From contig JBDREF010000492.1 of NCBI GenBank assembly GCA_043820045.1, positions 1-16,667 of the forward strand: a DNA stretch of 16,667 nucleotides, given 5' to 3'. Source of the stretch: JBDREF01 sp043820045. GTDB lineage: Bacteria; Planctomycetota; Phycisphaerae; Sedimentisphaerales; Anaerobacaceae. The translations under genes and the position numbers were made by a program. The notes below the pieces were generated by a model. The model searched no databases. It was not told the DNA's origin and saw only the letters and a list, made by a program, of their open reading frames with translations. Within the stretch, counting starts at the first letter, position 1, and each line of letters begins with the position of its first letter. Of the stretch, positions 7,339 through 14,381 are shown in pieces.

Positions 7339-10149
7339 TTATTGTTGTATGACCGCCTGCTTGCGATCATAGGTTCGCGGGACATGACAACCCGGAGCGC
7401 ATTTACCGCCATTGGTGCTTAGTTCAAAGCCAATGGGATAATTCCACGTTCCGTAAGGAACGAAATCCTTCATCCGCTTGGGTTTTGTACCGGCGTGTAC
7501 TTCGTGGCACGCCCTGCAGGTACGGCCCCTCTTCTGATTGACGTGAACGAAATGAAGGTTCTTCTCGCCGTTGCGAAAATCAGTCAGGGCGGTTGTCAGT
7601 TCGTCCAGAACGAGTGTATCTTCATGGCACTGGAAGCAGAGATCATACGCCTCCACCGAGAACGGACTGTAGAATGTGTGCGGGAATTCATGTGCCAGAA
7701 TTCGGAAATGTTCCGAGCCGTGGGGCTGATGGCACAGGGTGCAGTTGCCCTCGCGAATCGGCCCGTGGCGCTCCGGATTGCTTTCAATCCATGTTTTCAT
7801 GTTGATTATCGGTCCTCTCGGTGTGTCCATTGGCTCGTCGTGGCAGTCGAGGCAAAGGTTTATCTCCTCGTCCACGAGCATGTCGGGCATATCGCTTCCG
7901 TGGGGTGAATGGCAGTTGGCGCACTTGTTGTCCTCCGTGACAGCTCCGTGGCTGACAAGGGCATTTTCGACGATCTCGCCGATTGGCTCGTGACATCCCA
8001 GGCAGAGGTCGAGCGTATCTTGCTTGAGCTGGTGGTTGAAATCGCTGGCATGTGGGTCGTGACAGGCGATACAGCCCTCTTCTCTGATCACGTCGTGCTG
8101 TGTCATTACGTTTTCGACATGTTCGTGCATGTCCGTGTGGCAGCCAAAGCATAACTTGTTCCCGGTTTCGGGCAGCATAAACTTATTGGGTCCGCTGTGC
8201 GGGTTGTGGCAGACTGTGCAAACGCCGAGCGAGACCGGGCCGTGCTGAAATTCGTGAGCAGCGGGTGAGTCGTGGCACTCAAAGCAGAGCTTTGGCTCGG
8301 CCAGCGGCAGCTTGAACTTGTGATTCGGCTCATCGACCAACTGGTGGCAGAATTCGCAATCCTGCTGGGCGGTTGGTCCGTGCAGCACTTCGCCGAAGAC
8401 CGTGGCGGCATGACATTCAGTGCTCACGCACCCGCCCTCGATCTTTTCCGGAGGCTTGGCGGTCATGGTGCCGGAAAGAATATCGAACTGTGGCAGCGCT
8501 ACGACTTCCGGAATAAGCGAATCCGGCAACGCACGAGTGAGGCTCACATCTCGTTGCCGTGCTTCTGGTTCTTGAGCGGTGATCGACCATGATTCGGTGG
8601 CTGGATGCTGTTCCGGTTCCGCCAATGCTGTAGAATCCGGTTCGACGCTCGCTTCTGTGGCAGCTGGCTGTGGCCTGGGGGCCTGCACGGCCTGCGGTCG
8701 CGCTATCACGGCAGATTCCGGTTTGGCGTGAGTGATTTCATCCTGCTGGTTGGCAACGACGGATTCTTCTTTGGCCACCGGCTGCATATCTTTCGCCGGA
8801 GCGGGGCGCTGCGGCTCTTCCGCTGCGGCAGGTTCCTCTCTGGCGACCGGCTTGGTCGGCAGGGCGGGTTGCATCTCCATCGCCGCCGGAAATTCTTCCT
8901 TGGCGACCGGTCTGATAGTAGTCGGCGCGGCCATGGGGCGAGGAAGCTTGCGGTAGAATTCGACGTGTGATTCGGTGGCGACATGCGGATTGTGACATCG
9001 CTCACAGACCGACACAGCTTTACGATCAATTTTGATCATTGTTTTATGCTCGGTAGTCTTGCCGGCCAGCACGAGTCTGACCGCCTCCCTTCCTGGTCCG
9101 TGGCACGCCTCACATCCGACGCCCTCCTCCAAGTAGTGTCCCGTCTCAGGGTTCAGCCCTGTGGTGTGACACGGCAGGCAGTTGTCCTTGGCCTGTTCGT
9201 TTCTGATACGCTCGTACGTACTAGCCATCTTCGAGTCGCGCCAGGTTTGCACGGTAGCAGGATGTGTTGCGCCATGGCAGGCTATGCAGAATTGACTTCC
9301 GACCAGTCCTTCCAGTGCGAGTGGTTCGAGCGGTTCGGGCAGTTTCATCTGGGCCGTTTGTGACGTAGCATTTGACAAAAGCTCTGTTGGAATCGAGTCA
9401 CCGGTGTAGGACATCATCAGGAACGCGAGCAGCCTGGCCTGTTCATCCGAGAAGTTCTCATTGGTCATTTCGGATGTAGCCACGACCGACTTCGGGTCTT
9501 TGAAGTGCTTGAAATGCCACTCGGCGTCATGAATGCCTCCTGCATTGGAGATGTCCGGACCGATATCGCCTCCGCGGCTGCGCAGTCTGTGGCACGACAA
9601 GCAGCCATGCTCATAGAACAAGTCCATAGCGGCGTTGTAGCGGTCCACGCCGGGCAGCGCACGCTCGGTGTGGCACTTCGGGCAGGAGCGGTCCAGTTCC
9701 TTAAGTGCCGGCATGGGTCGAGGCCAATGGGCTACGTGTCCGTGGGCATCCGCCTCCGTGACGGCACGTCCCTGCCCTGCGTGGCATATCGTGCACCCGA
9801 ACTGCTCCTTTGGGTGGTCCTGCATGATTTGCCCCGAGTGCGCCGTCAGCGGCTGGGGGGCATCTTTCATGCTGGGATTGTCGATGGCTATGTGACAAGT
9901 GAGGCAGCGATCGATGCTGTTGAGGTGAGGCAAATACAATTGCTTCTGTCCGACGTCGAAGCGCTCCGCCGCCTCACGTTCTCGCTCGGTAGATGCCCGC
10001 GTCACCAACTGTTGCTTGTATTCGCTCTGGTAGCGATACCAGTCGACGCCAAAGTTTTCCTGGTACGCTGCATAGGCCAGTAATACAAAGACGGCCATGC
10101 TGAGGACCAGAAGTAGGACTTTTATGAATTTGTTCTGCAAATCTTGCAT
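7339..10149 (-). CDS. Membrane-anchored multihaem c-type cytochrome with 21 haem-binding motifs
   Basis: This 936-residue protein has one N-terminal membrane anchor (about 8-30) and no other clear membrane span. It carries 19 CXXCH sites plus CVSTECH (574-580, CX4CH) and CAPGCH (917-922, CX3CH). Module 1 has four haems (C82, C119, C156, C183). Module 2 has four (C288, C324, C346, C382) and resembles cytochrome c554-type domains (CLPCHTTGLNPETG, GVGCEACHGPG). A low-complexity linker follows (about 402-540). Module 3 has thirteen haems (574-922) of the paired-CXXCH type, many followed by NPH, DPH or SPHG that supply further His ligands. It lies 26 bases after the cytochrome b gene and takes the place of cytochrome f/c1. 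The likely role is to carry electrons away from (or to) the Rieske/cytochrome b core over a long distance outside the membrane. Confidence 0.93.
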   Translation of the reverse strand: MQDLQNKFIKVLLLVLSMAVFVLLAYAAYQENFGVDWYRYQSEYKQQLVTRASTEREREAAERFDVGQKQLYLPHLNSIDRCLTCHIAIDNPSMKDAPQPLTAHSGQIMQDHPKEQFGCTICHAGQGRAVTEADAHGHVAHWPRPMPALKELDRSCPKCHTERALPGVDRYNAAMDLFYEHGCLSCHRLRSRGGDIGPDISNAGGIHDAEWHFKHFKDPKSVVATSEMTNENFSDEQARLLAFLMMSYTGDSIPTELLSNATSQTAQMKLPEPLEPLALEGLVGSQFCIACHGATHPATVQTWRDSKMASTYERIRNEQAKDNCLPCHTTGLNPETGHYLEEGVGCEACHGPGREAVRLVLAGKTTEHKTMIKIDRKAVSVCERCHNPHVATESHVEFYRKLPRPMAAPTTIRPVAKEEFPAAMEMQPALPTKPVAREEPAAAEEPQRPAPAKDMQPVAKEESVVANQQDEITHAKPESAVIARPQAVQAPRPQPAATEASVEPDSTALAEPEQHPATESWSITAQEPEARQRDVSLTRALPDSLIPEVVALPQFDILSGTMTAKPPEKIEGGCVSTECHAATVFGEVLHGPTAQQDCEFCHQLVDEPNHKFKLPLAEPKLCFECHDSPAAHEFQHGPVSLGVCTVCHNPHSGPNKFMLPETGNKLCFGCHTDMHEHVENVMTQHDVIREEGCIACHDPHASDFNHQLKQDTLDLCLGCHEPIGEIVENALVSHGAVTEDNKCANCHSPHGSDMPDMLVDEEINLCLDCHDEPMDTPRGPIINMKTWIESNPERHGPIREGNCTLCHQPHGSEHFRILAHEFPHTFYSPFSVEAYDLCFQCHEDTLVLDELTTALTDFRNGEKNLHFVHVNQKRGRTCRACHEVHAGTKPKRMKDFVPYGTWNYPIGFELSTNGGKCAPGCHVPRTYDRKQAVIQQ
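8545..8934 (-). repeat. Low-complexity Pro/Ala/Glu linker with PVAKEE repeats
   Basis: This encodes residues of about 406-535 of the giant cytochrome. The hexapeptide PVA(K/R)EE occurs at residues 414-419, 434-439 and 457-462 (bases 8893-8910, 8833-8850 and 8764-8781). The rest is rich in Pro, Ala, Glu and Gln with no Cys. It is probably a flexible or extended spacer between the eight-haem N-terminal half and the thirteen-haem C-terminal half. Confidence 0.6.
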
Positions 10150-10175
10150 CGTTGGATTTCCGAATCATCAACAAA

Positions 10176-11729
10176 TCAGTGTTCGAGCACGGGCCAGTCG
10201 GCCTGCGACCAGTAAAAACCCCAATTGGGGCCGCGATGGAAAGTGGCGAAATAGGTCAGGATTAAGAAAAAGACAAGAGCACAGGTAAAGAGCCCGATGG
10301 ACGCCATGCGCGTCGAATTAGTCAGACGCAGCAGTCCGACAGACCAGACGACACTGGCCACCACAAACACCATGCCCGGGTTGAATACCATGATAACGAT
10401 CTGCGTAGTCCTGGCAAACTTCTGTGTCAGTTCGGGAAGCCAGTTTCTGAGCCAGCCGAACTGGATGGTGAACGCCAGGATGCCTATGCACACCACAACA
10501 GAGTACACTGCGCTTGCCACGGCGATGCGCCTTCCTCTGGGTCCGCTGAACCAGATTCCCGTGTCTTCCTCTTCGCGATCCAGGTACGGAATCAGAAAAA
10601 GGCCAACCATAATAATACCCGGAATAACGATGCCGCCTCCGAATGCTGAGTAGGAAACCAGTTCCTGCAGCGCAAGGAAGTACCAGGGCGCCTTGGCCGG
10701 GTTCTCCGGAACTGCCGGATTGGCCTGCTCCGACAGGGGGGCGTCGGCCCACAAGGCGAGGCCCACAACAGCCAGCAGGACGACCATGGTCAGGATAGCT
10801 TCGAGGCGAAAGACTTGCGGCCAGGATGGGACAGTGTTCTCGATCTCCTTGTTGGTAGCCGGCGTGCGGTCGCGGATGACTGCCATCAAGCCAAAGCTCT
10901 TGGTCGGCGCCCCCTCGGGGCTGCTGCCATCGGTGGGCAGGTCGGGATCGGCCGATGACGGACGCGCCAATCCGCCGTCTTTGCGTATGCGCCAGAAGTG
11001 TATCCCCAAAGCGGTGCTCAACGCGATGGGCAACACCATTACATGGAGCGTATAGAAACGAATCAGCGCCTCTTCACCAACGAAGTGCGCACCCAGCAGC
11101 ACTTCTTTTATCAGACCGCCGGGGTCGAAGTACTGAGTTATGCCAATGACATCTGTCAGGTCTCGGGGTGATCCGGCGATGCTTGAGCCGATCGTAACGG
11201 CCCAGAAGGCCAGTTGGTCCCACGGCAGCAGGTAGCCGGTAAAACTCAATGCCATGGTGATGACGAGCAATACCATACCCATCACCCAGTTGAACTCCCG
11301 CGGCTGCTTGTAGGCCGCCGTATAGAAGACTCTTGCCATATGCATAATCAACAGCACCAGCATGCCGTGAGCGGACCAGCGATGTATGTTTCGTATGATC
11401 CTGCCCGTGGGCACGACGTACTGGATGTCCTTTATGGAATCGTAGGCGGTCGCCACGGACGGTTTGTAGTAGAACATCAGCAGGATGCCCGTGACCACCA
11501 GGATCAGAAAAAGAACCGCTGTCATGATCCCCAGGCCCATTGTTGCACTCCATTTGAGCGAATGCTTGTGTGTGCGGGCGGGATGAATGTGCAAGAAGAA
11601 GTTCTGGACTACAGTTTGCGTGCGTGCCCGTTCGGAGGTCGGTCTGCCGTGCCGGACCATTGATTCCAGGAAGTTGCGCACGAGGTTCTTCAGGTTGCGA
11701 AAGAACTGACGGGTAGCATTGTACTCCAT
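10176..11729 (-). CDS. Cytochrome b of a Rieske/cytochrome b complex (fused b6 and subunit IV)
   Basis: ATG 11729 has GAGGAGG four bases upstream. The 517-residue integral membrane protein carries the four b-haem ligands H116, H130 (NIHRWSAHGMLVLLIMHMAR), H229 (TLHVM) and H244 (GIHFWRIR). The 14- and 15-residue spacings are b6f-like rather than bc1-like. The b6-type part (to about 250) continues into a subunit-IV-like part (about 300-460), followed by one more membrane span near 478-495 and a RGPNWGFYW tail. The quinol-site PEWY motif reads APWY (347-350), so the usual Glu is Pro. It oxidises or reduces the quinone pool, splitting electrons between the Rieske protein and the b haems. It lies nine bases after the Rieske gene and 26 before the multihaem cytochrome. 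Confidence 0.95.
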   Translation of the reverse strand: MEYNATRQFFRNLKNLVRNFLESMVRHGRPTSERARTQTVVQNFFLHIHPARTHKHSLKWSATMGLGIMTAVLFLILVVTGILLMFYYKPSVATAYDSIKDIQYVVPTGRIIRNIHRWSAHGMLVLLIMHMARVFYTAAYKQPREFNWVMGMVLLVITMALSFTGYLLPWDQLAFWAVTIGSSIAGSPRDLTDVIGITQYFDPGGLIKEVLLGAHFVGEEALIRFYTLHVMVLPIALSTALGIHFWRIRKDGGLARPSSADPDLPTDGSSPEGAPTKSFGLMAVIRDRTPATNKEIENTVPSWPQVFRLEAILTMVVLLAVVGLALWADAPLSEQANPAVPENPAKAPWYFLALQELVSYSAFGGGIVIPGIIMVGLFLIPYLDREEEDTGIWFSGPRGRRIAVASAVYSVVVCIGILAFTIQFGWLRNWLPELTQKFARTTQIVIMVFNPGMVFVVASVVWSVGLLRLTNSTRMASIGLFTCALVFFLILTYFATFHRGPNWGFYWSQADWPVLEH

Positions 11730-11738
11730 GCGGCCTCC

Positions 11739-12221
11739 TCAAACTCCGAAACGCGTCTCAGGGCTTACTTCACGTTTGCTGTCAACAATAAGCCGACCGT
11801 CCGGCCCCAGCGATATCTCGACCCATACCAGGCCTCGCGGCGGGGGGCCGCTGAGCACTTTGCCGACGCTGTCAAATGTGGATCCGTGACAGGGACAAAC
11901 GAATTTTCCGCCGTCCTCACGCTTGACAAGACAACCAAGGTGCGGACAGACAGTCGATACGGCGGCAATACCCTGCTGGTCGGAAAACACCCAGAGCCGG
12001 CGACTCGGGATGTGTACGGGCTGGCCCGCGGGAAAATCTTCCGGCTTGCCTATGGGGAACCGGCTGTCCGTCTCCGGGAAGACGGCGGGCAGGGGCAACT
12101 TGAAGGCGCCGATTATTGCAGTGATTATCGTGCCAAAGAATGCCAAGACGGCCGCCAGACCCAAAAAGTCCCGCCGTTCAATTGGTTTCTCAAACCGCGG
12201 TCCGGTCAGTTCGTTTTGCAT
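11739..12221 (-). CDS. Rieske iron-sulfur protein
   Basis: ATG 12221 is preferred over the longer frame from 12314: an AAGGGA-type ribosome site sits about seven bases upstream and the Tat signal then lies at a normal distance. The 160-residue protein has a twin-arginine motif, ERRDFLG, followed by a single hydrophobic anchor. The C-terminal Rieske fold has box 1 CPHLGC and box 2 CPCHG, supplying two Cys and two His for the [2Fe-2S] cluster plus the structural disulfide Cys pair, and ends with GPPPRGL. It takes the high-potential electron from quinol at the cytochrome b site and passes it on, here most likely to the multihaem cytochrome. Its start overlaps the end of the upstream oxidoreductase gene by 32 bases, which suggests translational coupling. 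Confidence 0.95.
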   Translation of the reverse strand: MQNELTGPRFEKPIERRDFLGLAAVLAFFGTIITAIIGAFKLPLPAVFPETDSRFPIGKPEDFPAGQPVHIPSRRLWVFSDQQGIAAVSTVCPHLGCLVKREDGGKFVCPCHGSTFDSVGKVLSGPPPRGLVWVEISLGPDGRLIVDSKREVSPETRFGV

Positions 12222-14103
12222 GCCATTTCCCTTTGAATGAGAACATCTCCATGGTAATTGCTCCGGCCGGGCACCGGTCGGAGCAAAGCGCGCAGCGGAT
12301 GCAGCGAGCTTCATCTTTTATGATTGCCGAGGCCTGCTCTCGTGGCGTCTGGCCGCACATCGCATCCAGTACCGACTCGGCCCGGCCTTCAGCCATGAGC
12401 CGGCTGACCGCGACGATTCGCAGGCAGCCTTCGGGGCAAACGTCAACACAGCCTCCACACAGCAGGCACTTAGAGGAGTCGAATATCGTATTTACGCCGC
12501 AGTCCAGACACCTTGCCGCCTCCCAGCGGGCCTCCTGACGGGAGTAGGTCTGCTCGACCTCGATGTTCTGGCCGATCATCCGCTCCTCAACCGAGGCGGC
12601 CGGTGCGCGCAAACGCTTGAGTTTCTCGTAGTCCCTTTCGCGGGCGAAGCGTGACAGAGCGGCGTGCCGCCCCCGGGTTTGCGCCGCGAATCCGGAGCTC
12701 CGCAGATAGCCGTAAATCGACCGTGCGACGCGTTTTCCACTCGCAATCGCCTCTATCATCAATCCCACCCCGTGGGCCACGTCGCCGGCCACGAACACAT
12801 CCGGTGCGGACGATTGCTGTGTCACCGAGTCAATGATGATCGCACCGCGCTCGGTCAGCTCGATTCCGTCCCTCTCCGGATCCATGAATGACAAATCGGC
12901 CTGCTGTCCGATCGCCCACAATACCGTATCCGCTTCGATGGTGGTGATGTCATCTTCATCGAACTTCGGAGCAAATCTTCCTTCTTGGTCGAATACCGAC
13001 AGAACGCGCTTGAAGCTCACGGCTCGTACTCGCCCCTGCTCATCGAGGTGGATTTCCTTCGGTCCCAGGCCGGGACGCAATTTGACACCCTCCTCATTGC
13101 CTTCGATGATCTCTATGTCGTCGGCGGGCATCTCCTCGATACTCTCCAGGCAGCACAGGTGCACCTCGCTAACGCCTGCGGCGCGCAGGGCCGTACGCGA
13201 TACGTCCATTCCCGCCTGGCGGATCACCGTGCGGGAGACGTCGAAGGCGACGTTGCCGCCTCCGATGACCACCACCCGGTCGGAGAGCGGCGGTGGCTGC
13301 TTCAGCGCTACGGCGCGCAACAGGTCGATTCCGCCCATCACGCCAATTCCGTTATGGCCCGGAATCGACAGATGTCGGGAACGCTTGGCCCCTACGGCGA
13401 TTACCGTCGCCGCGTGAGTTTTTCGTATTTCCTCAAAACCGATGTCCTCGCCGACTTTCGTATTGCAGATGATCTGAACACCCAACTGCCGTATGACTTC
13501 CACCTCAGCCGCGATAAGGTCGCGAGGCAGCCGGTACTCCGGAATGCCAAGGGCCAACATACCTGCCGGAACGGGTTCCAACTCGTAAATCGTCGGGCGC
13601 AGACCCATAATCGCCAAGTCATGTGCGACGGCCAGGCCGGCGGGGCCTGACCCGATGATAGCGACCTTCTCACCCGTGGGTCGGCGCAGTTCCAGATTGT
13701 CGAAGGCATCGGCCAAAACCACCATATCCTCACTACTGAGCCGGTGCCTCCACTTGACGCTGTCAATTACGTTGCGCAGCAGTTCCGACGGTTCGAACCC
13801 CCCGGATTTGACGGCGAAATCTTCAGTGGCGAAGCGCTTGAGCGCTCGAATGGAAACCGGTTGGTCGATGTTGCGCCGCCGACAAGCCACTTCGCAGGGG
13901 GCGCCGCAGACCCTGCCGCAAATCGAAGCCAACGGATTGGGGCCGCGAGCGATGAGGTAGGCCCTTTCGAAATCCCCATGGGCGATTGCCCGGACGTAAC
14001 CGCAGGCGTCGGTACCCACGGGGCAGGCATTTTGGCATTTGATGCTCTCGCGGAAATACCCGGCGTCCGCGAGATCCACTTTGTAGCGACGAAACATTGT
14101 CAT
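12190..14103 (-). CDS. GltD-like FAD/NAD(P) oxidoreductase with added ferredoxin domain, first gene of the Rieske/cytochrome b operon
   Basis: The start was set at ATG 14103 (MTMFRRYKVDLAD); a second ATG is at 14097 and a GTG frame extends to 14205, none with a strong ribosome site. The 637-residue cytoplasmic protein begins with a GltD-type [4Fe-4S] domain (C23, C27, C34, C62, C66, C70, C74). It continues with an FAD fold (IGSGPAGLAVA, 150-160), an NAD(P) fold (VVIGGGNVAFDV, 278-289) and the second FAD motif VFVAGDVAHG (437-446). The C-terminus adds ferredoxin clusters at C546/549/552/556 (CLLCGGCVDVCP) and C601/604/607/611 (CIRCALCSDRCP). GltD relatives act with many partners. Here no glutamate synthase large subunit is present and the next gene encodes the Rieske protein, so it probably links NAD(P)H to the membrane complex. 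The direction of flow is unknown. Confidence 0.9.
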   Translation of the reverse strand: MTMFRRYKVDLADAGYFRESIKCQNACPVGTDACGYVRAIAHGDFERAYLIARGPNPLASICGRVCGAPCEVACRRRNIDQPVSIRALKRFATEDFAVKSGGFEPSELLRNVIDSVKWRHRLSSEDMVVLADAFDNLELRRPTGEKVAIIGSGPAGLAVAHDLAIMGLRPTIYELEPVPAGMLALGIPEYRLPRDLIAAEVEVIRQLGVQIICNTKVGEDIGFEEIRKTHAATVIAVGAKRSRHLSIPGHNGIGVMGGIDLLRAVALKQPPPLSDRVVVIGGGNVAFDVSRTVIRQAGMDVSRTALRAAGVSEVHLCCLESIEEMPADDIEIIEGNEEGVKLRPGLGPKEIHLDEQGRVRAVSFKRVLSVFDQEGRFAPKFDEDDITTIEADTVLWAIGQQADLSFMDPERDGIELTERGAIIIDSVTQQSSAPDVFVAGDVAHGVGLMIEAIASGKRVARSIYGYLRSSGFAAQTRGRHAALSRFARERDYEKLKRLRAPAASVEERMIGQNIEVEQTYSRQEARWEAARCLDCGVNTIFDSSKCLLCGGCVDVCPEGCLRIVAVSRLMAEGRAESVLDAMCGQTPREQASAIIKDEARCIRCALCSDRCPAGAITMEMFSFKGKWHAKRTDRTAV

Positions 14104-14126
14104 GAGAAATCCGTTATTGTCGGGTT

Positions 14127-14219
14127 CTATACTATTATTCCTGACATCAATCTGCCCACAGCGGCAATCTGAAGAATACCTCCCTCTGGGCGGAATAAAA
14201 GACACGGCCTCTTTTCCAT
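14127..14219 (-). CDS. Possible leaderless 30-residue leader peptide before the redox operon
   Basis: An ATG at 14219 falls about six bases past the predicted -10 box, where transcription would begin, and opens a 30-residue frame (MEKRPCLLFRPEGGILQIAA at its start) that ends 23 bases before the oxidoreductase ATG. There is no ribosome site, so translation would have to be leaderless. A GGGAGG lies inside the frame. It may be regulatory or chance. Confidence 0.12.
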   Translation of the reverse strand: MEKRPCLLFRPEGGILQIAAVGRLMSGIIV

Positions 14220-14225
14220 AGTCTG

Positions 14226-14254
14226 AGTATAGCGAAAGGGGATTACGGGGTAAA
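14226..14254 (-). promoter_or_regulatory. Sigma70-like promoter of the Rieske/cytochrome b operon
   Basis: On the minus strand, TTTACC (complement of 14249-14254, four of six) is followed after 17 bases by TATACT (complement of 14226-14231, five of six). Transcription would start near 14219, about 116 bases before the oxidoreductase start. The five genes downstream have gaps of at most 26 bases and one overlap, so this would drive all of them. Confidence 0.45.
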
Positions 14255-14381
14255 TCGGGGGAAAACTGATTTTGACGTAGTGGCGTCCATTACTCCTTAT
14301 AGGACAACTCCCTTCACGCAAAACCGACTCGAATCCGGGGCTCGGCGCGGCCTTTCCCTATTCGTTCCGGTCACATCTGGA

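Noticed and set aside
9505..10083. 192-codon plus-strand frame opposite the giant cytochrome
   Set aside because: It mirrors haem-motif codons and has no independent support.
11074..11742. 222-codon minus-strand frame overlapping cytochrome b in another frame
   Set aside because: The other frame has haem ligands, membrane spans and a strong ribosome site; this one is low-complexity and basic.
12985..13650. 221-codon plus-strand frame opposite the GltD-like gene
   Set aside because: It is antisense to conserved FAD/NAD(P) motifs and its product has no family features.
12190..14103. Annotation as glutamate synthase small subunit
   Set aside because: No large subunit is adjacent, ferredoxin clusters are added, and the operon partners are Rieske and cytochrome b; only the fold is shared.
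6268..14254. Anammox locus
   Set aside because: The complex recalls anammox Rieske/b clusters, but no hydrazine synthase or hydroxylamine-oxidoreductase-like gene is present here, so the metabolism cannot be claimed.
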